Under the pieces are notes generated by a model. It was not told the origin of the DNA. It saw nothing but the letters and a program-made list of their open reading frames with translations, and made no database searches. Positions 17,187 to 26,163 of a stretch of 64,000 nt of DNA are shown here, in pieces. The first letter of the stretch is position 1; the number at the start of each line of letters is the position of its first letter. The translations under genes and the position numbers were made by a program. This DNA comes from CAZDXB01 sp964509335 (lineage in GTDB: Bacteria > Bacteroidota > Ignavibacteria > Kapaibacteriales > UBA2268): positions 62,001 to 126,000 of the forward strand of contig CAZDXB010000001.1 of assembly GCA_964509335.1 (NCBI GenBank), in the 5' to 3' direction.

Positions 17187-17819
17187 ATGAAACGGATAAT
17201 CATAGTTTTTACTATTTTTATATTTAGCGCTTCTATGGCAAGCTATTCTCAAGAGACTCCCAGTTCATTGCCAGTTCCCAAAAGAAGCGTTAAATCTTCA
17301 ATGAACGATTTGGATTTGGGCAGGAGATATTTGAAGTTAGCCAATACCTATAGAGAAACGGAAAATTTCAAAGGCGCTAAATACTATCTACTTAAAGCTT
17401 ATAAATTTATCAATAAATCGGGGAACAGGTATTGGAAAGCGGCTTTGCTTGAATCTATAGGTTACTATTACAAAGACAGGGGCAAATGCGAGAAAGCTTG
17501 CTCTTATTTCAGTATGTCGAAAATCATATACGACGAGATTATCGACCAGTATTTCGGAAGCGATTACGCCATTGAAGCCGCTTTAAAAGCGTGCAATTGT
17601 GAATTTCCTTCTGAGCCTTTGGATTTTGATAAAGAAGATTTATCTCTTTCAATGAAGGAGTCCGTTTCTTACAAAACTAATCTTATAGATAAATTGCCTA
17701 CCGACGATATCTTCGACTTTCTGATGATGAAAGAAATGGGGTTTTTTGATTCCCAAGATATTGAAGAAGGCATAGTTAAATATTATTTGATGAAGAAAAT
17801 CATCGAAGGAGAAAAATAG
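17187..17819 (+). CDS. Secreted TPR-like protein, hypothetical
   Basis: A 210-residue protein with a signal peptide (about 1-22, ending SYSQ) and helical repeats resembling tetratricopeptide units at about 48-115 (GRRYLKLANTYRETENFKGA and AALLESIGYYYKDRGKCEKA). Cysteines at about 97, 101, 134 and 136 could form disulfides. The C-terminal third is charged and helical without a known motif. A strong AGGAGG site (17177-17182) precedes the ATG, stronger than at most neighbours. It follows the PD40 gene after a 160-base AT-rich gap in which no promoter was recognised. Confidence 0.72.
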   Translation: MKRIIIVFTIFIFSASMASYSQETPSSLPVPKRSVKSSMNDLDLGRRYLKLANTYRETENFKGAKYYLLKAYKFINKSGNRYWKAALLESIGYYYKDRGKCEKACSYFSMSKIIYDEIIDQYFGSDYAIEAALKACNCEFPSEPLDFDKEDLSLSMKESVSYKTNLIDKLPTDDIFDFLMMKEMGFFDSQDIEEGIVKYYLMKKIIEGEK

Positions 17820-17868
17820 GGCGATACAAAAATCTATAAATATTTGGTTGGCGCCTTGGCTCGCTAAT

Positions 17869-18258
17869 TCAGTTTATTTTTTTATTATTCCCCATCGAGC
17901 GCCAAATAATCTTCCATTCGCCTCTTGTTTTCTTGAAGTTAAGGATTTCCGTTCCTTTTTCTTTGACTAGCTCGCCGTCAATCTCGTATTTTATTTCGTA
18001 TTCCTGATGAGCTACGGCGAAATCGTCCCAAACCCAAACTTTTTCGCTTTCCGAACGGAAATATATTGTATTCGCCGTTTTGTGAAATTGTTTGTACGTT
18101 TCGACGCAATCAGGCTTTCCTTCGATATCTTGCGAGAAATCGGGGATTACGAAAATTACTTCTTCGTCCAGCAATTCTCCAATACGTTCAAAATCGCCGC
18201 TCATCCAAGATTCGTTTAGCTCTTCTATTAGTTTTTGAATTTCTTGTTTATCTTTCAT
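17869..18258 (-). CDS. NTF2-like (DUF4440/SnoaL-type) protein
   Basis: A 129-residue soluble protein with the NTF2-like fold pattern: an N-terminal helix with ELNESWMSGDFERIGELLDE followed by strands with EEVIFVIPDF, and the C-terminal strand pair RGEWKIIWRSMG. Length and layout match DUF4440/SnoaL-like proteins, which include small-molecule isomerases and many proteins of unknown role. It is convergent with the hypothetical TPR gene and tail-to-head with the TonB receptor gene. No catalytic residues can be assigned. Confidence 0.78.
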   Translation of the reverse strand: MKDKQEIQKLIEELNESWMSGDFERIGELLDEEVIFVIPDFSQDIEGKPDCVETYKQFHKTANTIYFRSESEKVWVWDDFAVAHQEYEIKYEIDGELVKEKGTEILNFKKTRGEWKIIWRSMGNNKKIN

Positions 18259-18297
18259 TGTATTTTGTTATTCTATATTTTGGTTTTGGAAATTCGT

Positions 18298-20586
18298 TTA
18301 AAATTCGAAGTGAACTCCGATACTCGGCAAAATTCCTATAGACTTTGAGTATTCGACGCTTTGAGTTCTTTGGTTCCAAGTTACTCTTGAGACGTTTTCT
18401 TGACCGTAAAGGTTTTGAATATCCAGATAAGTAACTAACGCGGTGTTTTCAAAGTTCCATCTTTTGTCGAGTCTTAGGTCGAGTGCGTGAAAGGCGGGAA
18501 GGCGTTCGCCATCGTTGTATCTAGAGAAATCTTTAGTTCCGTTCGGTAGATAGGGGGTTGTGGGCAAGCCCGTAGAGGCTCTGAACTTGGCGGAGATTTC
18601 CCACTCCGAGGTAATTACGTAACCGACTGCAATGTTGAATATTAATCTCGAATCGAAAGAGCCGGTTCTTTCGACGTCGTCGAGCGATTCAAACTTTGTT
18701 TCGCTTAAGGTCAAGCTGGTCAATCCATAAATTGGTATTTCGCTCAATTTTTTCTGAATAAAAAGTTCCAAGCCTCTGGAAAAACCGTTTGCCTCGAACA
18801 GCAATGGTTCTAAACCAAACGGTATATCGGAGGAAACGTCGGTGAATCCGGCGGGCGATAATACCGCTTGCGGTCTGTAAACTCTCCCCGGATATTGAGA
18901 ATACCATTTGTAGTATCCTTCCACTCGAACTTGCAAATCGGTTCTCGGTCTTTGTTCGTAGCTTAATACAACTTGGTCGGCTTGCATCGCTTTAAAATCC
19001 TCTTCGTCAGTTCCGCCGACAACCCATACGTAAGAAGGGGATTGGTAATATCTGCCCGCGCTCGCCGATATTGAAGAAATATCATTGATAATGTAAGTGT
19101 AAGAAGCGCGAGGGGCGAAATGAAATTTCTTATTAAGAAAGTTGTAGTAGGTCATTCTACCGCCTAAAGCGATTTGATGGCGCTGCAGATTGGCTGTTAC
19201 GCTCGCGTATGTCGAGTTCGTCCAAACGTTGAAATCTTCGTCAACTTCCAGCTCTTGAGGTTGTCCGTTCTGGTCGGTTCTTAAAAAGCCCGGAATATAA
19301 ACGTCGTATTTCATTTGCGAACCGTATTTCGTCTGATTGCCGAAGACAAGGTTAAATTTTTTGCTTAATTGAACGTCGAAGTCTGATTTAAAACAAACGC
19401 CGCCTTCTTCGGAGACGTTCTTGAATATTTGGTTCAAGTTGGAATCCTTTTGGGACGTGTTGTAATTCGTGTAGTTTCTACCCAAAGTAAAGCGAGCGAA
19501 GCCGTCTTCGAAAAGCGTTTGCCAAGTGAAGCCGGAAAAATATTGATTTTGAAGCGGAGTAACGACCCGACTGTTCTCGTATTTATCGTCCGAAGTTTTG
19601 TTGTTTAGCGTTACTTCGTCGATAGCTCCTATCGCTATAAAAGAAAGAGAATTGTTTTTGTCTAGTTGATATTCCGCTTTGCCTTGGAAGTCCCAATATT
19701 CGGGTATGAAAGAGAATCCCGCGGCTTTGAAAATTAAGTCCAAGTAACTTCTGCGAACGCTTACAAAGAACGAACCGGATTCATCGATAGGTCCTTCGAA
19801 GTTAGCTCCGAATCCCGTGGCGGAAAGATTTATTTTGCCGCCGTATTCTTCGCGGTTTCCGCTTCTTAGTTTTATATTAGTTATTGACGAAAGCTTATTT
19901 CCGAATTTCGCTCCGAAGCCTCCCGACGAAAAATCTACTTTATCGACGAAGTCGATGTTAATTATAGACAATGGACCGCCCGTAGCTCCTTGCGAGCCAA
20001 AATGATTGATGTTCGGTATTTCTATGTTATCGACAATGAAAAGGTTTTCGAATGGCGCGCCGCCTCTGACAATCAAATCGTTTCTTCCGGCTGAAGTAAC
20101 CGCGACGCCGGGAAGCAAAGCCGTGGCTCTGACGACGTCTTCTTGGACCCCGGGCGCTCTTTTAACGTCTTCGGCGCTTAATCGGGAAGAACTAGTAGCC
20201 ATTTCGGCGTTTTTAATAAAATAGCTTGATTTAACCTCGGCTCCTTCTAATTGAATCGACGTTTGCTGTAATTCGACGTTTACCGTTTTGGGTACGCCCG
20301 AAGTTATAACCACGTCGCTTTGAGTATAGCTTTTGTAACCCACAGTCGTAAATTGTAGCGAATATATAGCCGGTTTTATGTTGTCAATAGAGAATCTGCC
20401 GTTCGAATTTGTGTAAGCTCCCTTTTTCGTTCCGACTATTCTAACGGTAACGCTCGGCAATGGTTTTAATGTGTTTTTGTCCAAGACTTTGCCCATTACC
20501 TTTCCCATTCCTCTGTCTTTAGCGACAGAGCTATGGAAAATAACTGCAAATAATAGAATTATTAATAGAACAAATGTTTTTTTCAT
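18298..20586 (-). CDS. TonB-dependent outer-membrane receptor with carboxypeptidase-regulatory domain
   Basis: A 762-residue receptor. After a signal peptide (about 1-22) comes a carboxypeptidase-D-regulatory-like beta-sandwich (about 28-110, MGKVLDKNTLKPLPSVTVRI), then a plug domain (about 125-245) with GVAVTSAGRNDLIVRGGAPF and NLFIVDNIEIPNINHFG, then a barrel of roughly 22 strands ending in Phe762. This is the SusC-like layout of the FCB group, but no SusD-like lipoprotein is adjacent, so it is more like a stand-alone receptor for a metal chelate, peptide or oligosaccharide. It would be powered by TonB-ExbB-ExbD such as those at 58.7-61.5 kb. Substrate is not deducible. Confidence 0.9.
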   Translation of the reverse strand: MKKTFVLLIILLFAVIFHSSVAKDRGMGKVMGKVLDKNTLKPLPSVTVRIVGTKKGAYTNSNGRFSIDNIKPAIYSLQFTTVGYKSYTQSDVVITSGVPKTVNVELQQTSIQLEGAEVKSSYFIKNAEMATSSSRLSAEDVKRAPGVQEDVVRATALLPGVAVTSAGRNDLIVRGGAPFENLFIVDNIEIPNINHFGSQGATGGPLSIINIDFVDKVDFSSGGFGAKFGNKLSSITNIKLRSGNREEYGGKINLSATGFGANFEGPIDESGSFFVSVRRSYLDLIFKAAGFSFIPEYWDFQGKAEYQLDKNNSLSFIAIGAIDEVTLNNKTSDDKYENSRVVTPLQNQYFSGFTWQTLFEDGFARFTLGRNYTNYNTSQKDSNLNQIFKNVSEEGGVCFKSDFDVQLSKKFNLVFGNQTKYGSQMKYDVYIPGFLRTDQNGQPQELEVDEDFNVWTNSTYASVTANLQRHQIALGGRMTYYNFLNKKFHFAPRASYTYIINDISSISASAGRYYQSPSYVWVVGGTDEEDFKAMQADQVVLSYEQRPRTDLQVRVEGYYKWYSQYPGRVYRPQAVLSPAGFTDVSSDIPFGLEPLLFEANGFSRGLELFIQKKLSEIPIYGLTSLTLSETKFESLDDVERTGSFDSRLIFNIAVGYVITSEWEISAKFRASTGLPTTPYLPNGTKDFSRYNDGERLPAFHALDLRLDKRWNFENTALVTYLDIQNLYGQENVSRVTWNQRTQSVEYSKSIGILPSIGVHFEF

Positions 20587-20652
20587 AACTAATAATGTAA
20601 TTTGAAAAAGTTAGCTAAAATATTACATTACGTTATAGCAATATGAATATTG

Positions 20653-21075
20653 TTAAAAGGATTTCTCGTTTTGCGATTTTTTGTAAGTAGGCTTGCTAAG
20701 TATATGGTAAGTTACCGCTACCGCGACGACTAGAACAAGAATATCGACTGCTAAAAAAGGAATAAAGAAAATAACCGACGTTACGATAGTAAACCAAAGC
20801 GTCGAAACTGATAAGATTTTTGTTTTTAGCGGAATTCCGAGTCCTTCTCTGTATCTTTTTATGTATTCGCCGAAGTATTTGTTAATTAAAAGCCAATGAT
20901 ATAATCTATCCGAACTTTTCGCCCAAAGGTAAGCCGTAAGCAATAGGAAAGGGGTGGTGGGCAAGACGGGAAGAAAAATCCCGACGACTCCCAGTCCGAG
21001 AAATATAGCGCCGAGAATGATAAAAACAATTTTTTTTAGATTTAGCTTTTTTTTATTTTCTATTTTTGACATCAT
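20653..21075 (-). CDS. DUF454 (YbaN-type) inner-membrane protein
   Basis: A protein of about 140 residues started at the ATG at 21075 (a second ATG follows directly at 21072; a longer TTG start exists at 21084). It has the DUF454 signature GIFLPVLPTTPFLLLTAYLW, then AKSSDRLYHWLL, then NKYFGEYIKRYREGLGIP, and three membrane segments. YbaN-like proteins are small inner-membrane proteins of unknown function. It lies between two minus-strand genes, after the T9SS cargo gene's terminator. Confidence 0.88.
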   Translation of the reverse strand: MMSKIENKKKLNLKKIVFIILGAIFLGLGVVGIFLPVLPTTPFLLLTAYLWAKSSDRLYHWLLINKYFGEYIKRYREGLGIPLKTKILSVSTLWFTIVTSVIFFIPFLAVDILVLVVAVAVTYHILSKPTYKKSQNEKSF

Positions 21076-21106
21076 ATATAGCAATATTCTTCAAGGCGCG
21101 AAAATA

Positions 21107-21146
21107 ATAAAAAAAGTCATTCCGAGCGTAACGCCCGAAATGACTT
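21107..21146 (-). terminator. Strong terminator of the T9SS cargo gene
   Basis: Arms at 21114-21128 and 21132-21146 give a 15-pair stem with a 3-base loop in minus-strand RNA; the two non-Watson-Crick positions are G-U pairs only on that strand and A-C clashes on the other. The stem is followed on the minus strand by a run of seven U (21107-21113). It lies about 30 bases after the stop of the gene at 21176. Confidence 0.85.
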
Positions 21147-21175
21147 CTTTATCTATAAAAAACGCTTAACGGTTA

Positions 21176-24148
21176 TTATTTGAGTATTCTGACCTGCTCG
21201 ACTTCTTTATGTCCAGCGCCTTGTATTATTAAATAATAAGCTCCCGAAGCTACGTCGCTAATATCTAATTCAGTTACGTTTGTACCGTTAATAGGATTTA
21301 TTGTTTTAGTAGCGACAACTTCGCCGTAAGCGTTAATTAATTGGATTTGAGTTTCTATTTCGTTTCCGAGAAACTCTATATTCAATACGTCGGTCGATGG
21401 ATTAGGATATACTTTAACGTTATTTTCAATCCCAATAGGCTCGCCGACCGACATCGTTTTTTCTTCTAATACTATCTCGCCGTAATCTCTGGTTTCTTTT
21501 TCAGTTACGTTAACGGCGCTTTCGTGTTTTTCATAGCCCACTTTTTCGACGACCAAAGTATATTCGCCCGCGGCTATGTTTTGAATTGCAAAAGAGCCGT
21601 CCGCCGCGGTTTGTTTGTATTTGCAGACTTTGCCGTTTTGATTTTTCAAGTAAACCGTAGCGCTGGAGGCGTTCTCAGTATTCATAGAGCTGCGCTCGCG
21701 CTTTTTTACTCTTCCGTTTAATTCGCAAAGCCCGAAGTTCTCTTCTACGGCTTCTAACTTAATTGCAATGCTAACGTTCTCGTTTTCTTCGACTTCCACT
21801 TTGGTCGCTTCGTTCCAATCCATCGTCGCGAAGTCGCTCTCTTTATAAAATCCGGGCATATATTCCATTCTAGCCGGAAGAGCGAAAATAATATATTCGC
21901 CGGGCGTTAATCCGCTGAGCCTGAATTCGCCTTCGTTGTTTGCGAATTTCATATTGTTATACATCTTTTCGTAATCTTTAGAACTAGTCAAATTATAAGC
22001 TCTTAAGAGAACGTTTCCAATCGGTTCGCCGTCGGAGTTTTCAACTACGCCTGATATCGACGAATTCCTTTCTTGCGGCTGGTCGAAAACGAAGTCGATG
22101 CCGCTTAAGTCGGAATCAAGTTCGATTATATCCGCTTCTTCGGGCGTTCTCGCTTGGTCGTAGAATATTATTTCCATTCCGTATCTGTCTTGCTGCGGAT
22201 AATGCGCGGAAGCGATATAATTAAATATCTCCGGCAGTTCTAATTCGTAATTCCCGTCTTCGTCGGTTTTCGTTCTAAATTCTCTTTGTCCGTAGCGATT
22301 TTGTTCGTCCTCGCTAAAGCCTTGGAAAGACACCGTGGCTCCCGCAATCGGGTCGCCGTTTTCCCAAGAAACGTTGCCGCTGACCGTGTATTCTTCGTAG
22401 TCGGGCGATTCTATTACGAAGTTAATATCGTCTCTATCGCCGGTCAATTCGATTTCGTCGGCTTCTTCCTTGTCGTATGTTTGCTCGTAATACAGCGGTT
22501 GAAGCATATTTTGATTCATTACGTAAGCGTAATATTTGAAAACGTCCGGCAGTTCTGTCGAGTATTTTCCTTCTTCGTCAGTTTTAACGCCGTGTATCAT
22601 TTCNNNNNNNNNNNNNNNNNNNNNNNNNNNNNNNNNNNNNNNNNNNNNNNNNNNNNNNNNNNNNNNNNNNNNNNNNNNNNNNNNNNNNNNNNNNNNNNNN
22701 NNNTCTGAAATCGGAATAAAGTGAACCATAGCGCCGCTGACCGGTTCGCCCTCGTCGTTTTCAACCTTCCCCGAAACTGTGTATCTTTGAACTTTCATTT
22801 CTTCTGTAAACGTAAAATCGATATTTTCCAAATCTTCGCTTAATTCTAATACTTCCGCTTCGTCTCGAACGGTCGTTTGGTTATAATAAAGCGTTTTCCA
22901 TTGCGTTTCTCCATTGTTCATTATTCTAGCCATAGCTATATAAGAAAATTTGTCGGGAAGTTGTATGTTATATTCTCCGTCCTCGTTGGTGAAAGTAGAT
23001 TTAAACGGCGATATATGTTCCTCTCCGTATTTGTAGAATGTTATATGCGTTCTGCCGATTGGCTCGCCGCTTTCGCCCATAGTTACTTTACCCGATACGT
23101 TGTATAAATTGTAATCGTTTTCGTCGCTCAAAGTAATCTTTGGATTCCAGGGCTTTCCGCATTCTATTGCAATTAAAGTAGCGCTTTCGGGACCTTCGGC
23201 GTTTTCGTACCAATATTGTAATCCGTATTGACCTTGAATCAACAGATAATACGAGCCTTTGTCAACTTCTAATGAAAACTTTCCGTCTTCAATATACGTA
23301 TGATAAACGTTTTTTTGCTCGCCTTCTTGTCTTTCATAGTCTTCCGGCAAAATTGTTACGTGTCCTTGCTTTAAGTCCTTTCCATTTTCGAAACTGACTA
23401 CGCCCCTGATGGTCGCTGGGTTTTCGCAAGAAAAAACCTGTAATTGGAAATTCTGAAAGCCTTTGACTTTAGAATCGTTTTTTAGTTGCGCTTGGATATG
23501 AATATTATATTGACCTTTTTCTTCCGGAGTCCAAGCGATTAATCCTGTTTCTTCGTTTATTTCCATTCCATCCGGCGCTCTGGTCAAAGAGTAAACAATT
23601 TCAGCGTCTTCGTCGTTCGGGTCTTCCGCAGTCGCCTGATATTCGTATGCTTTACCGACGTATCCTTTGGTTTCAGGTTCTGAAGTGAATCTCAGTCGCG
23701 GTTTATTGCCGTTATTGTCGCCAATTCTAAGTAAAGTCGTTTTAGACTGGAATGTTTCTTCGCCGACGGCGGTTTTCATATATAATGTATATACGCCCTC
23801 TCCCAAATCGGTTTTCACTAAGGCTCTATACATACCAATATTTTGTCGTCCGTTTTCGTTATATTCCCAATCGTCTTCGCCGAGTTCGGTTAAAAGTTCG
23901 AATTCCGCCTCGGCCACGTCGGAATAAGTTCCTTCCGCGTACCAGACTTCAAAAATGTCCTGTTCGCCGTATTCCAATGAGAAAGTCCAATTCAAATCGA
24001 TTGCCTCGTCCATAGGCGAATATCTGGCGTAAACTTGAAACTCTGTTTTTTGAGTTTGAGCGTCGGCTCTTTCAGCCGTAAATCCTAGCAAAATAGCGGC
24101 TAATATGGTTATTACCGCCGATAAACTCAGTTTGCTATTGCGTATCAT
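21176..24148 (-). CDS. Large secreted protein with repeated carboxypeptidase-regulatory domains and T9SS sorting signal
   Basis: About 990 residues as drawn, but interrupted by 100 N, so true length is unknown. Order: signal peptide (about 1-30, ending ADAQ); a fibronectin-like domain; an Ig/cadherin-like domain (about 150-235) with PDGMEINEETGLIAWTPEEKG; then about five to six carboxypeptidase-regulatory-like sandwiches of roughly 110 residues each starting with VSG-V or ISG-V and GEPI-type motifs (near 350, 460, 580, 700, 810); and a C-terminal type A T9SS sorting domain (about 910-990) with VYPNPSTDVLNIEF, YGEV and a final VEQVRILK. It should cross the outer membrane by T9SS and be anchored or released at the surface. 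A GGAGG ribosome site (24153-24157) precedes the ATG. Function: adhesin or matrix protein by inference. Confidence 0.88.
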   Translation of the reverse strand: MIRNSKLSLSAVITILAAILLGFTAERADAQTQKTEFQVYARYSPMDEAIDLNWTFSLEYGEQDIFEVWYAEGTYSDVAEAEFELLTELGEDDWEYNENGRQNIGMYRALVKTDLGEGVYTLYMKTAVGEETFQSKTTLLRIGDNNGNKPRLRFTSEPETKGYVGKAYEYQATAEDPNDEDAEIVYSLTRAPDGMEINEETGLIAWTPEEKGQYNIHIQAQLKNDSKVKGFQNFQLQVFSCENPATIRGVVSFENGKDLKQGHVTILPEDYERQEGEQKNVYHTYIEDGKFSLEVDKGSYYLLIQGQYGLQYWYENAEGPESATLIAIECGKPWNPKITLSDENDYNLYNVSGKVTMGESGEPIGRTHITFYKYGEEHISPFKSTFTNEDGEYNIQLPDKFSYIAMARIMNNGETQWKTLYYNQTTVRDEAEVLELSEDLENIDFTFTEEMKVQRYTVSGKVENDEGEPVSGAMVHFIPISXXXXXXXXXXXXXXXXXXXXXXXXXXXXXXXXXXEMIHGVKTDEEGKYSTELPDVFKYYAYVMNQNMLQPLYYEQTYDKEEADEIELTGDRDDINFVIESPDYEEYTVSGNVSWENGDPIAGATVSFQGFSEDEQNRYGQREFRTKTDEDGNYELELPEIFNYIASAHYPQQDRYGMEIIFYDQARTPEEADIIELDSDLSGIDFVFDQPQERNSSISGVVENSDGEPIGNVLLRAYNLTSSKDYEKMYNNMKFANNEGEFRLSGLTPGEYIIFALPARMEYMPGFYKESDFATMDWNEATKVEVEENENVSIAIKLEAVEENFGLCELNGRVKKRERSSMNTENASSATVYLKNQNGKVCKYKQTAADGSFAIQNIAAGEYTLVVEKVGYEKHESAVNVTEKETRDYGEIVLEEKTMSVGEPIGIENNVKVYPNPSTDVLNIEFLGNEIETQIQLINAYGEVVATKTINPINGTNVTELDISDVASGAYYLIIQGAGHKEVEQVRILK
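22604..22703. other. Assembly gap (100 N)
   Basis: Exactly 100 unknown bases inside the repeat region of the secreted protein gene. A round 100 is normally a placeholder, not a measured length; near-identical sandwich repeats on each side probably caused the break. Reading frame across it is therefore not proven. Confidence 0.98.
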
Positions 24149-24339
24149 AAATCCTCCAATAATTAAATTAACAAATAACTTATATGTTTATGGGACCTCG
24201 CTTCGTATTTATAGGCAACTACACTTCAATTTTAAAAACGGGACAAACATTTTAATTTTTTTTGGTATTATTTGAAAAATATTTTGGAACGTTTTTTATT
24301 ATAATGTGTATATCTGGTTGAGTTAAATTAGAAAGCGTA

Positions 24340-24909
24340 ATGAAAAAGGATTACACGAAATATACGGACAAGGAACTGGTCGAGTTAAGCGAGAAGGGCA
24401 AGAAAGAATTTGACTTTGCTTTCAAGATAGCTTATACGAAATACGCGCCGCGAGTTCACGCTTATTGTATGAAAGTGTTGAACAACCGAGAAGACGCGGA
24501 AGACGTTTTTCAAGAAACGTTCGTAAAATTTTACGAAAGATTTGAGAAAAAGAAGCGCGGTTCGTCGATACAAGGATTTCTAATAACGATCGCGAGGAAT
24601 TTGTGCTTGAATTACAAAAGAGATAAGAAAACGAAAGTGGAATTCGAGGATTTTAGACATTATGTTGACGGAGATAAGGCTTACGACCAAAAAGAGAATT
24701 TAAAACTGATAAGAGCGGCGATTGAGCTTTTGGAATTTGAATATCGAGAGCCGTTAATATTGAAACTATACGACGGATTGAAATACGAAGAAATAGCCGA
24801 GATTTGCGAAATATCGGTTGAAAACGCGAGAAAGAGAGTTTTTAGAGCTAAGCAAAAAATTAGGAAGATTTTAGAGCCGAACTTTAAAGAATATTACGAA
24901 AGAAACTAA
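24340..24909 (+). CDS. ECF-type RNA polymerase sigma factor
   Basis: A 189-residue sigma70-family factor with only regions 2 and 4. Region 2 (about 28-95) shows EDAEDVFQETFVKFYERFEK and FLITIARNLCLNYKRDKK; region 4 (about 125-180) shows EFREP-like LLEFEYREPLILKLYDGLKY and the helix-turn-helix KYEEIAEICEISVENARKRV. It directs transcription of a small regulon, normally including its own operon. The next gene, 15 bases downstream, encodes a membrane protein with an anti-sigma-like N-terminus, the usual sigma/anti-sigma arrangement. It is divergent from the T9SS cargo gene, with a 191-base shared intergenic region in which I found no clear promoter. Confidence 0.93.
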   Translation: MKKDYTKYTDKELVELSEKGKKEFDFAFKIAYTKYAPRVHAYCMKVLNNREDAEDVFQETFVKFYERFEKKKRGSSIQGFLITIARNLCLNYKRDKKTKVEFEDFRHYVDGDKAYDQKENLKLIRAAIELLEFEYREPLILKLYDGLKYEEIAEICEISVENARKRVFRAKQKIRKILEPNFKEYYERN

Positions 24910-24924
24910 TAATATAAATATGGT

Positions 24925-26145
24925 ATGATTATGAAATATTCAGAATTAATAAACAGCTTCGTCGAGGGAGAAATATCCCCGGAAAAGGAACAAGAGCTTT
25001 TCTACGCTCTGTCTAACAACGAGTCGTTGCGAAGCGAGCTGAAGCAATTTATAGATATAGAGCGGACTCCTAAGTACGACGTCGAGTCGTTTGCTCCGAC
25101 GCCGGAATCTACCGCGAGCGTATTTAGTAGAGTCGGCATTAAAGATTTCTCCTTGAAGCCTCCAAAAACGACTATCGGCGGTTTCTCAATAAAGTCTTTT
25201 TGGTCGAAATACGCGCAAGGCGTCGTCGGCGCTTTGGGAGCCGGCGTTATAACCGCCGTAATAATGTTCTTCGCTATGAACGACGACGCCTCGCAAACGC
25301 AAGTTAGCCAAGGGGTAGCCGAAAAGACGAAAATTGAGAGAAAAGCGCAAAAGACAAGTAAGGAAACAAGCGTTAAGGAAGTTCCGACAGTTAGTTCATT
25401 CGAAAAAACCGCTTCAGCTGAAGAAAAAAGAACAAGCAACAGCGAGGAACGAGTTCTAGCCGCTTCTGAGGAGGAAGAAAAAACGGAAAATAACGTTGCA
25501 AAGGAGATTAACGAAGACTTAGATTTAGCGGCGGTGAAAGAAACGGAAATAGCGAGAAATAATTTAAGGATTATTCCGGTAAACGTCGGCGGAAGGCAAT
25601 TTAATAATAATATAGTTACGTCTCCGACGCTAACTAGTTATTCTTCGGAAAGTATTGATTTGGGTAAAATTGGAATATCTTTAGAAGTAGCGGGGACTGA
25701 ATTTAAAGATTTGCCGCAAGCTACTCTGCCGCATTCGTCGGAACCGCTATTCGAAAACAATTACATAGCTTTGATATACAAAGTAAACGACAAGTTTTAT
25801 CTTGGAGCGGATTTGAGGAGAGAATTCTTCTTCCAAAATTACACCGGTTCCGACGGGGAAGGAAAATACAGAATCGAACAAAACACGCATTACGATAGTT
25901 ACGGTTTATTCGGAAGATACAAGTTTTTCAGATATAAGAACGCGGCGGCTTTCGGTCAATTATCGCTCGGCGGCAACGTTTCCGGTCCTTACGCTAGATT
26001 GGCTCTCGGAACGGAGATTTCGCCCAGCGTAGATTATAGCTTTACTTTGGGAGTAGAAGGCAGCGTTCTTTCTTTCGAACATCAGAACAATAGATCCTAT
26101 ACGGGTAAGATTGGTTTCATTTACGGATTTTTGTTCAATTTATAA
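24925..26145 (+). CDS. Probable anti-sigma factor fused through a linker to an outer-membrane-type beta-barrel
   Basis: A 406-residue protein in three parts. Residues 1-90 are a cytoplasmic helical domain (YSELINSFVEGEISPEKEQE) like anti-sigma N-termini, but without a HxxxCxxC zinc motif. Residues about 97-118 form one membrane helix (GVVGALGAGVITAVIMFFAM). Residues about 120-210 are a charged, Glu/Lys/Thr/Ser-rich, disordered linker. Residues about 215-406 are amphipathic strands with Gly and aromatic turns (YIALIYKVNDKFYLGADLRR, YGLFGRYKFF, YARLALGTEISP), ending FIYGFLFNL, as in an eight-stranded barrel. If the barrel inserts in the outer membrane, one chain would span the envelope and report directly to the ECF sigma factor encoded upstream. 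ATG at 24925 or 24931. Confidence 0.72.
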   Translation: MIMKYSELINSFVEGEISPEKEQELFYALSNNESLRSELKQFIDIERTPKYDVESFAPTPESTASVFSRVGIKDFSLKPPKTTIGGFSIKSFWSKYAQGVVGALGAGVITAVIMFFAMNDDASQTQVSQGVAEKTKIERKAQKTSKETSVKEVPTVSSFEKTASAEEKRTSNSEERVLAASEEEEKTENNVAKEINEDLDLAAVKETEIARNNLRIIPVNVGGRQFNNNIVTSPTLTSYSSESIDLGKIGISLEVAGTEFKDLPQATLPHSSEPLFENNYIALIYKVNDKFYLGADLRREFFFQNYTGSDGEGKYRIEQNTHYDSYGLFGRYKFFRYKNAAAFGQLSLGGNVSGPYARLALGTEISPSVDYSFTLGVEGSVLSFEHQNNRSYTGKIGFIYGFLFNL

Positions 26146-26163
26146 TCAATAAGGTTAGTTAAG

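Noticed and set aside
23752..24015. Arg/Pro-rich open frame antisense to the secreted protein gene
   Set aside because: Composition typical of a reverse frame; no supporting signals.
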